Source of the DNA: Candidatus Tepidiaquacellales bacterium UBA2330
GTDB taxonomy: Bacteria > Bacteroidota > Ignavibacteria > Tepidaquicellales > Tepidaquicellaceae
Direction: 5' to 3'
Assembly: GCA_002344965.1 (NCBI GenBank)
Contig: DDUU01000035.1
Coordinates: 1,765 to 13,070 of the forward strand
DNA length: 11,306 nucleotides
Position 1 is the stretch's first letter. Every line of letters begins with the position of its first letter. This document shows positions 1-8,272 of the stretch, piece after piece. The notes under the pieces were generated by a model. The model saw nothing but the letters and a program-made list of their open reading frames with translations. It was not told the DNA's origin and made no database searches. The position numbers and the translations under genes are program-made.

Positions 1-1116
1 GAAAAAAACGGATTATTTAAAAATAAAGAATTATCAGGTAAGGAAATTTTTTCATCAAAATCACTGAACAGATTTATGTCAATGGGTAAAAAATTTCACA
101 AAGAAATTCGAAAAGAAATTACAGATATACTTGATGAAAATAATTCCTTACTGAGAGATAATAAAAAACTGAGATCAGAATGTCTGATCCTTCAAAGTGA
201 TGTTACAATGTGTATGCCTGTTGAGATCGGTGATTATACCGATTTTTATTCATCAAAGGATCATGCTACAAATGTAGGTATAATGTTCAGAGGAAAAGAA
301 AATGCTCTTATGCCAAACTGGCTTCATCTTCCGGTAGCATATCACGGCAGGGCGAGTTCAGTAATTTTAAGCGGAACGGATATAATCCGTCCCAAAGGTC
401 AGACAAAAGCCGACGATGCGGAGTCTCCTTCTTTTGGTCCCAGCAGATTACTTGACTTTGAACTGGAGATGGGTTTTTTTATCGGAGCCGGTAATAATCT
501 TGGAGAACCTATAAGCGTAAAAGATGCTTCTGATCATATATTCGGAATGGTGTTAGTTAATGACTGGAGCGCGAGAGACATTCAAAAATGGGAATACGTT
601 CCGCTCGGTCCCTTCCTTGCAAAAAATTTCGCTACCTCAATTTCACCGTGGGTAGTTACTATGGAAGCTCTTGAACCTTTCAGGTTAAAAAATGAACCTC
701 AGGATCCGGCACCTCTGCCTTATTTAAAAAGCAGCGGTGAAAATTCTTATGATATAAAACTTGATGTTCTTTTAAAAATACCTTCATCTGAAAGCGCTGA
801 AATAATATCCCGATCAAATTTTAAATTTATGTACTGGGACATGTGTCAGCAGCTTGCTCATCATACCATAACAGGTTGTAATATGAGAACGGGAGATCTG
901 CTTGCATCCGGCACAATAAGCGGTCCTGAAAAAGGTACTTACGGAAGTTTACTGGAATTAACTTGGCGCGGAGAAGAACCAATAAAATTATCAGACGGCA
1001 GTGAAATTAAATTTTTGCGGGACGGTGATGAGCTTATAATCAGGGGTTACTGTGAAAAAGACGGTCTCAGAATTGGATTCGGCGAAGTCTCGGGAAAAAT
1101 ATTACCAGCAACATAA
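1..1116 (+). CDS. fahA: Fumarylacetoacetase, 5' end cut by the window edge
   Basis: The enzyme hydrolyses fumarylacetoacetate to fumarate and acetoacetate, the last step of tyrosine/homogentisate catabolism in the cytoplasm. The reading frame is open from base 1. The ATG at 76 is internal, because the 25 codons before it also read as protein (ending SLNRF) and continue the family alignment. By comparison with mammalian FAH, about 45 N-terminal residues lie outside the window. Numbering from the Met at 76, the metal ligands are D56 (in IGDYTDFYSS), E129 and E131 (FELEM) and D163 (NDWSARD). The catalytic residues are H63, K183 and E294, with T280 in GTISGPE. All fall at a constant offset of 70 from mammalian FAH (D126, H133, E199, E201, D233, K253, T350, E364), so the active site is complete and no indel lies between these sites. 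The next gene starts 6 bp downstream. Family assignment is near certain; the true start is not visible. Confidence 0.96.
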   Translation, partial: EKNGLFKNKELSGKEIFSSKSLNRFMSMGKKFHKEIRKEITDILDENNSLLRDNKKLRSECLILQSDVTMCMPVEIGDYTDFYSSKDHATNVGIMFRGKENALMPNWLHLPVAYHGRASSVILSGTDIIRPKGQTKADDAESPSFGPSRLLDFELEMGFFIGAGNNLGEPISVKDASDHIFGMVLVNDWSARDIQKWEYVPLGPFLAKNFATSISPWVVTMEALEPFRLKNEPQDPAPLPYLKSSGENSYDIKLDVLLKIPSSESAEIISRSNFKFMYWDMCQQLAHHTITGCNMRTGDLLASGTISGPEKGTYGSLLELTWRGEEPIKLSDGSEIKFLRDGDELIIRGYCEKDGLRIGFGEVSGKILPAT

Positions 1117-1122
1117 AATATT

Positions 1123-1965
1123 ATGAACCGGTCAGCAGTATATTTAATATTCATATTTTCTGCAGCATATTTTTCTTCATGTTCGGATAATTTGCAGAAT
1201 GGAAATCAATTAGAACCTGATAATAATTACAGATATCCTTATTCCTTGAACTCATACTGGTATTATACAACTAAAAATGTTATCACAAACATAAGACCGG
1301 ATTCCATCAGAAAATATTTCAGTACCGATACACTGACAGGTTACGGAATATCTGTATTTTTGGAAGACACAGTCCTATCAGATGACATAGTAAGGATTTT
1401 TAAAAATGAATACAGTTTCAACGGACACATTTCAGTTACACGCGAATATTTTAAACAGACAGATTCCGGATTGATCAGAATGGCATTTTTAAATAACGGA
1501 TCGGGATTAGGTCCTTACAGAAACAATATAAATTATTCATACGGCGGAAAAATATTTTCATCTCCAAATGAAATACTCCGATTTGCAGGAAATGAATTTA
1601 AAGGAAGCGATTCTGTAGTTACATATGATGATCCCCCATTAAAAGTTATAAGATATCCTTTAGAAGTTAACGCTGAATGGATATTGAAGCAGGGACCTAT
1701 ATTAACAATAAAAAAAAGATACGAAGGATTTGAACAATTATATATTTCAGGAAAAAATCATTACTGTATGAAAATAAAGAGACTGTTTTATTTCAATTTA
1801 AATCCGGATGAAAATTTATATCATACAGATTTTTTTTCAAAGGATGGGATTCAGCGAAGAGAAATTTATATTAATGATATTGCTGCATTGAATGAGCTCG
1901 GAGCTCAGATAGGATACATAGATCTTTCTGAGATTACAAATGTAACGCTGCAGTCAGTAAAATAA
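1123..1965 (+). CDS. Putative lipoprotein of unknown function
   Basis: A 280-residue protein that I do not recognise. The N-terminus is a lipoprotein signal: MNR, a hydrophobic stretch at about residues 5-17, and a lipobox FSSC with the acylated cysteine at C20, followed by a Ser/Asp/Asn-rich tether. Signal peptidase II processing and membrane anchoring are therefore likely. The mature part is rich in Tyr, Asn and Asp with alternating polar and hydrophobic residues, as in beta-rich envelope proteins; the segment YPYSLNSYWYYTT (about 39-51) resembles the start of many lipoproteins of Bacteroidota-like genomes. There is no transmembrane segment after the signal and no catalytic motif that I can see. 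It lies 6 bp after fahA and 60 bp before selD on the same strand, so it is probably co-transcribed with fahA. An imperfect hairpin follows its stop codon. No strong ribosome binding site is visible. The coding call is firm; the function is unknown. Confidence 0.85.
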   Translation: MNRSAVYLIFIFSAAYFSSCSDNLQNGNQLEPDNNYRYPYSLNSYWYYTTKNVITNIRPDSIRKYFSTDTLTGYGISVFLEDTVLSDDIVRIFKNEYSFNGHISVTREYFKQTDSGLIRMAFLNNGSGLGPYRNNINYSYGGKIFSSPNEILRFAGNEFKGSDSVVTYDDPPLKVIRYPLEVNAEWILKQGPILTIKKRYEGFEQLYISGKNHYCMKIKRLFYFNLNPDENLYHTDFFSKDGIQRREIYINDIAALNELGAQIGYIDLSEITNVTLQSVK

Positions 1966-1992
1966 CCGGGAACGAAACAGTTTTATTCCGGG
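1966..1992 (+). terminator. Imperfect hairpin after the lipoprotein gene, possible weak terminator
   Basis: Directly after the TAA at 1963-1965, arm CCGGGAACGAAA (1966-1977) faces arm TTTTATTCCGGG (1981-1992) across a 3-nt loop. The stem has two mismatches and one G-T pair. The sequence after it is AT-rich but has no clean T-run, so it may be an attenuator or a chance structure. If it acts, it separates the fahA-lipoprotein unit from selD-mnmH. Confidence 0.3.
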
Positions 1993-2025
1993 AGATATTT
2001 TAAAAATTCAGACAAATTATTTCAA

Positions 2026-3087
2026 ATGATTAAAGATAAAGTAAGATTAACACAAATGGTAACATCAGCCGGATGCGCGGCAAAGATTTTTCCTGACATA
2101 CTTTCGAAAGCTCTTAAAGACATCCAATGGGAAACTAATGAAAATGTTATTGTAGGTTTTGAAGGAAAAGATGATGCAGGGATTTATAAAATTTCAGAAG
2201 ACACAGCGCTTATACAAACTACGGATTTTTTTACACCGGTAGTGGATGATCCCTATACTTTCGGAATGATTGCCGCAACTAACGCATTAAGCGATGTCTA
2301 TGCAATGGGAGGCGTTCCCGTCTGCGCATTGAACATTCTTGCATTTCCGCAAAAGGAAGATCTTTCAATTTTAAAAGAAATCCTGAGAGGCGGAGCAGAT
2401 AAAATTAAAGAATCAGGCGCTGTAATTATCGGTGGGCATTCCATTGATATTACGAATATAGTGTACGGACTTGCAGTTACCGGAAAGATACATCCTGAAC
2501 ATATCAAAGGTAACAACAACGCAAAGCCGGGAGATACGCTTATACTTACAAAGCCGCTCGGCACAGGTATTCTGAATAATGTAATAAAATTCGGTGAGCT
2601 GGAGGAAAAAATTTATGATCAGCTAATTTCATCAATGACAAGACTGAATAAGGATGCCGCGGAGTGTATGAATGCATTTCATGCAAACGGCTGCACTGAC
2701 ATTACAGGATTCGGATTAGCAGGACATTCCATGCAGATGGCAATTGCGAGCAATGTTGTTTTAAAATTCAATGTAAACGATCTGCCTGTATTTCCCGGAA
2801 CGGAGCATGCTATAAGTGAAAAATTATTAACACGCGGCGATAAATCAAACAGAGAATATACAAAGGATAATACTGTCAGCGAAGGAGAAATAGATATAAT
2901 AAAAGAACATATTTTATATGATCCGCAAACTTCAGGGGGACTTCTTATCTCAGTACCGAAAGATCATGCGAATATTCTTCTGCTGGAGCTTCACAAACGC
3001 GGCGATATATATGCTGCAATAGTCGGAGAAGTTTTGGAAAGTTCGGATAAGTATAGGAACGGGACAGTTATATTCAATTACCAATAA
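2026..3087 (+). CDS. selD: Selenide, water dikinase (selenophosphate synthetase), Cys form
   Basis: The enzyme makes selenophosphate from selenide and ATP; this is the selenium donor for selenouridine in tRNA and, where present, for selenocysteine. At 353 residues it has about the usual family length. The flexible N-terminal loop reads TSAGCAAK with C17 and K20, the positions of the catalytic pair in E. coli SelD. The codon is TGC, so this is the cysteine and not the selenocysteine form, and no SECIS is needed. Mg-ATP ligands are visible as D50 (KDDAGIY), D67 (QTTDFF), D90 (NALSDVYAMGG) and D225 (CTDITGFGLAGH). GGHSID (136-141) and DPQTSGGL near the C-terminus are further family marks. The ATG start fits the family N-terminus (RLTQ at 7-10). 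mnmH follows after 21 bp, which points to tRNA selenation as the main use of the product here. Confidence 0.97.
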   Translation: MIKDKVRLTQMVTSAGCAAKIFPDILSKALKDIQWETNENVIVGFEGKDDAGIYKISEDTALIQTTDFFTPVVDDPYTFGMIAATNALSDVYAMGGVPVCALNILAFPQKEDLSILKEILRGGADKIKESGAVIIGGHSIDITNIVYGLAVTGKIHPEHIKGNNNAKPGDTLILTKPLGTGILNNVIKFGELEEKIYDQLISSMTRLNKDAAECMNAFHANGCTDITGFGLAGHSMQMAIASNVVLKFNVNDLPVFPGTEHAISEKLLTRGDKSNREYTKDNTVSEGEIDIIKEHILYDPQTSGGLLISVPKDHANILLLELHKRGDIYAAIVGEVLESSDKYRNGTVIFNYQ

Positions 3088-3108
3088 ACCTGAAGCGGCG
3101 ATTTAAAT

Positions 3109-4299
3109 TTGAAAGATTTAAACAGCAAAGAATTATTTGAATTAGTTTTATCTTATAAAAATGAAAAAGCCCTGTCGCTTAAAGATATATTAAGCGATTA
3201 TGAGATCAAATCATTTTCAATTGAAGAACTTCTTAAACTCCTCAGAGCAGATCCCGGAAAAATTCTTTTGATAGATGCAAGATCTGAAAAAGAATATTCT
3301 GAAACATCTATACCTTATTCCTTAAACTTTCCGGTTCTGACAAATGAAGAGAGACACAAGGTAGGATTGGTTTATAAAAAGTTTTCACAGTCTGCAGCAA
3401 TAAGACTTGCAATTGAATTTGCGGAACCAAAAATAAATTCTTTAAAGATTTTTCTTAAAGAAAATAAAGCTGAAGGTAAACAAATTTTCGTAAACTGCTG
3501 GAGAGGCGGGGGCAGGAGTTCTTATCTTTCGAAAATGATCACAGATCTTGGATACAAATCAAAAATAATTACAGGAGGAATTAAGTCATTCAGAAAAGAA
3601 GTAAACAAAACTTTTTCTACAGAAATGTTTCCGTATGATCTGATTGAAATATCCGGACTTACGGGCTGCGGAAAAACCGATCTTCTGAAATCAGTTTCAG
3701 AAAAACTTCCCGTAATAGATCTTGAAAATGCTGCAAGACATTTTTCAAGTCTGCTTGGACATATTCCATTTGATATAAAAGGGATTAAACAAGTTTCAGG
3801 TCAGACAGAATTTGAAAATAACATTTACGCTCAGATAAGTTTAAATAAATCGGAATATTCAGTTTATGATAATTCCTGTTATCCTTTTTTAATAGAAAGC
3901 GAAAGCAAGCGTGTCGGAAAATTTAACATTCCGGAAAATTTATACAGAAAGATGGAAGCGTCTAAGACAGTTAGGTTAACAGGATCACCTGAACACCGTA
4001 TCCGCAGGATCATAAAAGATTATTTTTCTGAAAGAGAAAAAGGAATTAAACTTATGCTTAAACTTTTCCGGTCAAAGGAAAATTTTTTCAGACAGCAGCT
4101 TAGCAATAATACATTTGAAGATCTGATTATAAAATTAGAGACCGGGAATGTATATGATTTTACTGATATAATGATAAAGGATTATTACGATAAAAGGTAC
4201 CGGGAGAAAAAGAAAATTCCGGTTTTGGAAATAAATTCCGATGATATTGCCAGAGCATCAGCGGAGTTGTGTGAATTTTATTTAAGAGAACAGCAGTGA
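3109..4299 (+). CDS. mnmH: tRNA 2-selenouridine synthase (rhodanese-P-loop protein)
   Basis: MnmH (SelU/YbbB) replaces the sulfur of 2-thiouridine at tRNA wobble position 34 with selenium from selenophosphate, through a geranylated intermediate. The N-terminal rhodanese domain (about residues 33-165) carries the catalytic cysteine C130 in FVNCWRGGGRS. The P-loop half starts with Walker A GLTGCGKTD (about 183-191), followed by family features such as GHIPFD and SGQTEFEN. Length is 396 residues, against about 364 in E. coli. The extra length is mostly an N-terminal segment of about 33 residues rich in Lys, Leu and Glu. The start is TTG at 3109: an in-frame TGA lies at 3091-3093, there is no ATG or GTG between, and the next Met lies deep inside the rhodanese domain. 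No clear ribosome binding site precedes it. It is the second gene of a selD-mnmH unit. Confidence 0.94.
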   Translation: MKDLNSKELFELVLSYKNEKALSLKDILSDYEIKSFSIEELLKLLRADPGKILLIDARSEKEYSETSIPYSLNFPVLTNEERHKVGLVYKKFSQSAAIRLAIEFAEPKINSLKIFLKENKAEGKQIFVNCWRGGGRSSYLSKMITDLGYKSKIITGGIKSFRKEVNKTFSTEMFPYDLIEISGLTGCGKTDLLKSVSEKLPVIDLENAARHFSSLLGHIPFDIKGIKQVSGQTEFENNIYAQISLNKSEYSVYDNSCYPFLIESESKRVGKFNIPENLYRKMEASKTVRLTGSPEHRIRRIIKDYFSEREKGIKLMLKLFRSKENFFRQQLSNNTFEDLIIKLETGNVYDFTDIMIKDYYDKRYREKKKIPVLEINSDDIARASAELCEFYLREQQ

Positions 4300-4343
4300 T
4301 AGATAAGTGCTGGGTCTTTTAGATTCAGGCAGAGTTATTTAGG

Positions 4344-4412
4344 GCGAAACCTGACAGGTTTTTAAAATTGAGAATCTGTAAATGCTATCTTTACAAACCT
4401 GTCAGGTTTTGC
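4344..4412. repeat. Paired palindromes in inverted orientation between convergent genes; possible bidirectional terminator
   Basis: The 168-bp gap between the mnmH and kgd stop codons contains AAACCTGACAGGTTT (4347-4361) and its exact reverse complement AAACCTGTCAGGTTT (4395-4409). Each is itself a 7+1+7 palindrome. With flanking bases the arms extend to 4344-4361 and 4395-4412, matching at 17 of 18 positions across a 33-nt spacer. The region can therefore form two small hairpins or one large one on either strand. The first copy is followed by a short T-run on the + strand, and A/T bases flank the second. The place between two convergent stops fits a two-way terminator. A dispersed intergenic repeat family is an equally good reading. 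I see no gene in the rest of the gap. Confidence 0.65.
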
Positions 4413-4467
4413 TAATTACTGCTGAACTTTAATCTAATGCTCAATCCATTATTACAATTCTTTTAAC

Positions 4468-7400
4468 TCACTTGTCAAATTTAAATACCTGTATCTGCTC
4501 ATCTGAAAATGCTCTCCTTAATATTTCAGCCTGACTCTCGTTATATTTTGTTAATGAACCTTCTGCGGGACTTGAACTTTCCTTTCTGCTTACGCAGTAA
4601 AGCTTCTGCCACTTTGACAGATTATTCTGCAATAATATAGCGAGAAAATTCCATGCGCCCATATTTCTCGGTTCTTCCTGCACCCAGATTACTTTTGACG
4701 CTTTCTTGTATGACGAAAGGATCTCTTTCATTACTTCGCTCTTATATGGATAATATTGTTCAAGTCTCACAATTGCCGTATCAAAATGTTCATTTTCTTT
4801 CTGATATTTTTTAAGATCATAATAAACCTTACCGCTTGTTATTATAACACTTTTTATATCAGATTTATCTTCAATAGTGTCATCAATAATCTCCATAAAT
4901 TTTCCTGAAGTAAAATCACTCTTTACTGATTTTGCTTCCGGTAATCTGAGAAGACTTTTAGGCGTAAGTATTACCAGCGGTCTTCTTTTTCTGTGCTTGG
5001 TTTGTTTTCTAAGCAGATGAAAATACTGTGAAGCTGTAGTAACATTACAGACTATCATACTGTCATCGGCACAAATGGTAAGAAATCTCTCGACTCTGGC
5101 GCTTGAATGTTCCGGTCCCTGTCCTTCCTGTGCATGAGGCAAAAGCAGAACTATATTATTCGGTAGTCCCCATTTTGTATATGAACTTGCAATGAAATTA
5201 TCGATAATAACCTGAGCTGCATTAACAAAATCTCCGAACTGCGCTTCCCATAAGACAAGTGTGATCGGATCTGCAGTCGAATATCCGTATTCAAAACCCA
5301 GAACAGCCGCTTCCGACAGCAGACTGTCAAGCGGTTCTATAAGTGCTTTCTCAGGTGCTACATTATTTAACGGGATAATTTCTTTTCCGTTTTCAGAATC
5401 TGTCAGCACAACATGTCTCTGTGAGAATGTCCCACGAGAACTGTCCTGACCGCTGAGACGAACGGGAATCCCTTCCTGCAGAAGACTTCCGTAAGCAAGT
5501 GATTCTGCAAACGCCCAGTCCACTTCAATATCTTTATCAAGAAACTCTCTCCTTGACTCTATAAATTTTCTTAACTTAGGATGCAAATGAAAATCTTCAG
5601 GTATGTATGTAATTGCTTTTACAATTTCATTTAATTTTTCAATCGGTACAAATGTATCGTAATTCGATTCCACTTTTAATATTTCCTCCTTTGTAACTGC
5701 AAGCGGAATATCCGATTTAAACTTTTGAACAATCTCATGACCTTCGTTCATCTTATCATAAATTATCTTTTCAGATATTTCAATTTCTTCAGGAGTAATA
5801 ATTTTTTCCGAAAGAAGTTTTTCTGTATAAATTTCTTTTACCGATGGATGGCTCCGGATTGTCTTATACATTATCGGCTGAGTAAATGCAGGTTCGTCAG
5901 CTTCATTATGACCTAATCTTCTGTATCCGAATACATCAATAAATACATCCTTATTGAATTTCATTCTGTATTCAAACGCAAGTTTGGTTACAAACATTGT
6001 CGCTTCCGGATCATCTCCGTTAACATGAAAAATCGGCGCCTGAATCATCTTTGCAACATCCGAAGCATAAACAGATGACCTTGCGTCTATTGGAGAAGTT
6101 GTAAACCCGATTTGATTGTTTATTATAATATGAACAGTTCCTCCGGTCTTGTATCCGTGAAGCTGTGAAAGATTCAGTGTCTCTGCTACTATACCTTCTC
6201 CCGCTACCGCTGCATCTCCGTGTATCAGCACCGGTATAATCTTATTTCTTTCCAGATCCTTCATTCTCATCTGTTTAGCTCTTACAATTCCTTCCACTAC
6301 AGGATTTACAAATTCAAGATGCGAGGGATTTGACACTACGGATACTTTAATTTTTTTATCATGAAATGTATGATATTCTCCCGAGGCGCCTAAATGGTAT
6401 TTAACATCACCGGAACCAAGCGAGGAAACTGGATCAATATATCCTTCAAACTCTGAGAAGATAGCTGACATGGATTTTCCTATAATATTCGCAAGCACAT
6501 TAAGTCTTCCCCTGTGTGCCATTCCTAATACCATTTCATCAACTTTATAGTCTGCAGCTACTGATAAAAGATGATCCAGAGTTGCGATAATTGTTTCAGA
6601 TCCTTCAAGCGAAAATCTTTTATGACCGATATATTTTTTATCAATAAATTTTTCAAAATTTTCCGCCTCGGAAATTTTAAAGAGTATATGTTTTTTCTCT
6701 TCGGATGAAAATTCCGGCTGATTTCTTCTTGGCTCCATTTTTTCCTGCAGCCATTTTTTCTGTTCAGGGTCCTGAATGTGCCTGTATTCAACACCGATCT
6801 TGTTGCAATATGTCTGATGAAGAATTTCCAGTATTTTTCTCAAAGTCGCAGTTCTTAATCCACCGAGTCCGTCTGTAATGAATTCCCTGTCATAATCCCA
6901 GACTGTAAATCCGTAATTTGATGGATCAAGCTCCGGATGATACTGAACTTTCAAATATAATGGATCAAGATTGGCTAATAAATGACCTCTCACTCTGTAC
7001 ATATTTATAAGCTGTATAGCTTTTGCCTGTCTCTCAATTTCTTCCAGGTTATCAATCTTACCAAGATCTTCCGCTGTTTTATCGGAATACCATTTTACCG
7101 GACTCATGGGAATTCCAAGATCAGCGAATATTTCTTCGTAAAAGTTATTCTCACCTCTTAACAGTCCGCTTAACTCTTTCAAAAACAATCCTGACTCCGC
7201 TCCTTGTATTATCCTGTGATCATAGGTGCTTGTAATATTCATGATCTTACTTATTCCGATTGTCGTTATGATCTCTCTTGTAACTGCTTGATATTCTGCC
7301 GGATAATCAATTGCGCCTGTTGCAATGATCGCTCCCTGTCCGAGCATCAAACGGGGCGTTGACGCGACAGTACCTATCGTTCCGGGATTTGTCAATGTAA

Positions 7401-8118
7401 TTGAAGTACCCTGAAAATCCTGTATCTCAATTTTATTTTTTCTTGATCTGTCAATTATATCATTATAAGCCTGGAAATATTCATGAAAATTCAAAAGGTT
7501 TGCTTTCTTTATATTAGGTACAATTAGTGAACGGCTACCGTCTTTCTTTTCCAGATCAACTGCAAGTCCGAGATTTACATCCTGTTTCTTTACAAGATTT
7601 GGCTCACCGTTAATAACGGTATATGAATTATTCATAACAGGTACTATGCTGATCCCTTTTACAATCGCCCAGCCGATTAAGTGAGTATATGATATCTTAC
7701 CGAGGTTCTTGTTTTTTAAAAAATCATTTATAATCCTTCTGTTCTCTTCAAGTACTTTTACAGGTATTGTTCTGAATGTTGTGGCAGTTGGTATTGTAAG
7801 ACTGCCGTTCATGTTATCAATAATCTTCGCTCCGACTCCTCTGATTATCTGAGCCTCTTCATTTTCACCGGGCAAAGGAATATTGATCTGTTGTGTATTT
7901 CCGGTGATTTTAGCAGTGTCTTTTTTTCCGGTATCAGAACTTACATCAATGCCATTTACGCTTTCCGTATTAAAATCCTTAAAAAGATCTTTCCATTTAT
8001 CACTGACTGAATCCGGATCAGATTTATATTGAGAAAGTAATTCAAGCACATACCAAGTATTCACTCCGAATTCCGATATCTTTTCCTGCTGCTCAGCAGT
8101 TAAATCTTCTAATTTCAT
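4468..8118 (-). CDS. kgd: Multifunctional 2-oxoglutarate dehydrogenase/decarboxylase, E2-E1 fusion (Kgd/OdhA type)
   Basis: This TCA-cycle enzyme acts on 2-oxoglutarate as the thiamine-dependent E1 component. Its fused acyltransferase domain is expected to pass the succinyl group towards CoA with a partner lipoyl protein and dihydrolipoamide dehydrogenase. The protein has 1216 residues, about the length of mycobacterial Kgd. The order is an E1-type N-terminal segment (about 16-50, FGVNTWYVLELL), a low-complexity linker (about 51-90), and an E2 catalytic domain (about 93-325) with catalytic H301 in TYDHRIIQGAESG. The E1 region runs from about 360 to the end. It includes GMAHRGRLN (532-540), the thiamine-diphosphate motif from GDAAVAGEG (634-642) to INNQIGF (666-672), GYRRLGHNEADEP (731-743) and SGQDSSRGTFSQRH (889-902). 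No lipoyl domain and no peripheral-subunit-binding domain is present, as in the actinobacterial enzymes. The start ATG gives the family N-terminus. It follows paaD on the same strand after 154 bp. Confidence 0.95.
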   Translation of the reverse strand: MKLEDLTAEQQEKISEFGVNTWYVLELLSQYKSDPDSVSDKWKDLFKDFNTESVNGIDVSSDTGKKDTAKITGNTQQINIPLPGENEEAQIIRGVGAKIIDNMNGSLTIPTATTFRTIPVKVLEENRRIINDFLKNKNLGKISYTHLIGWAIVKGISIVPVMNNSYTVINGEPNLVKKQDVNLGLAVDLEKKDGSRSLIVPNIKKANLLNFHEYFQAYNDIIDRSRKNKIEIQDFQGTSITLTNPGTIGTVASTPRLMLGQGAIIATGAIDYPAEYQAVTREIITTIGISKIMNITSTYDHRIIQGAESGLFLKELSGLLRGENNFYEEIFADLGIPMSPVKWYSDKTAEDLGKIDNLEEIERQAKAIQLINMYRVRGHLLANLDPLYLKVQYHPELDPSNYGFTVWDYDREFITDGLGGLRTATLRKILEILHQTYCNKIGVEYRHIQDPEQKKWLQEKMEPRRNQPEFSSEEKKHILFKISEAENFEKFIDKKYIGHKRFSLEGSETIIATLDHLLSVAADYKVDEMVLGMAHRGRLNVLANIIGKSMSAIFSEFEGYIDPVSSLGSGDVKYHLGASGEYHTFHDKKIKVSVVSNPSHLEFVNPVVEGIVRAKQMRMKDLERNKIIPVLIHGDAAVAGEGIVAETLNLSQLHGYKTGGTVHIIINNQIGFTTSPIDARSSVYASDVAKMIQAPIFHVNGDDPEATMFVTKLAFEYRMKFNKDVFIDVFGYRRLGHNEADEPAFTQPIMYKTIRSHPSVKEIYTEKLLSEKIITPEEIEISEKIIYDKMNEGHEIVQKFKSDIPLAVTKEEILKVESNYDTFVPIEKLNEIVKAITYIPEDFHLHPKLRKFIESRREFLDKDIEVDWAFAESLAYGSLLQEGIPVRLSGQDSSRGTFSQRHVVLTDSENGKEIIPLNNVAPEKALIEPLDSLLSEAAVLGFEYGYSTADPITLVLWEAQFGDFVNAAQVIIDNFIASSYTKWGLPNNIVLLLPHAQEGQGPEHSSARVERFLTICADDSMIVCNVTTASQYFHLLRKQTKHRKRRPLVILTPKSLLRLPEAKSVKSDFTSGKFMEIIDDTIEDKSDIKSVIITSGKVYYDLKKYQKENEHFDTAIVRLEQYYPYKSEVMKEILSSYKKASKVIWVQEEPRNMGAWNFLAILLQNNLSKWQKLYCVSRKESSSPAEGSLTKYNESQAEILRRAFSDEQIQVFKFDK

Positions 8119-8272
8119 TATAAATTTATTTTGGTCAATTTAATTAAAATAAAAAACAAGTTCAGTGTCTATTAATATGTTTATGCTCAAAAGTTTGCAA
8201 TACAAAATATGCAAAATTTCTTTTGAGAATGATTTAAATTTAAATTTCCGAATTTTTCTAAATATTATTTAT
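8119..8272 (-). promoter_or_regulatory. Gap between paaD and kgd; likely holds the kgd promoter
   Basis: This 154-bp AT-rich stretch between two same-strand genes has no ORF of note. It is much longer than the 3-45 bp gaps inside paaABCD, so a separate start of transcription for kgd is plausible. I searched the - strand for a Bacteroidota-type promoter (TTG about 19 bp before TAnnTTTG) and found only near matches, so no promoter box is called. A nested inverted repeat is listed separately. A run of alternating ATTTAAATTTAAATTT lies at about 8232-8246. Confidence 0.4.
8186..8227. promoter_or_regulatory. Nested inverted repeat upstream of kgd (operator or terminator candidate)
   Basis: The left side reads CTCAAAAG (8186-8193) then TTTGCA (8194-8199). 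After a 10-nt AT-rich loop, the right side reads TGCAAA (8210-8215), a 4-nt bulge ATTT, and CTTTTGAG (8220-8227). Both arm pairs are perfect, giving 14 bp of stem with one bulge. It lies 46-87 bp after the paaD stop and about 68-109 bp before the kgd start. No T-run follows it in the direction of transcription, which argues against a simple intrinsic terminator. A protein-binding site or a leader structure is as likely. Confidence 0.45.

Noticed and set aside
76..1116. ATG at 76 as the true start of fumarylacetoacetase
   Set aside because: The frame is open to base 1 and the upstream residues continue the family, so the gene begins before the window.
2065..2085. Possible selenocysteine codon in SelD
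   Set aside because: The active-site codon is TGC (Cys17), with no TGA in the frame, so this is the cysteine form.
2298..2564. Antisense open frame inside selD (88 codons)
   Set aside because: It lies wholly inside a certain gene, and the protein has no family features; it reflects the codon pattern of selD.
5261..5916. Two + strand open frames inside kgd (5261-5449 and 5725-5916)
   Set aside because: Both are opposite a highly conserved coding region, are short and look like shadow sequence.
6558..7235. Short frames within kgd on both strands (6558-6794 - and 7023-7235 +)
   Set aside because: They overlap the conserved E2 and E1 domains in other frames; Lys/Ile-rich or otherwise featureless translations.
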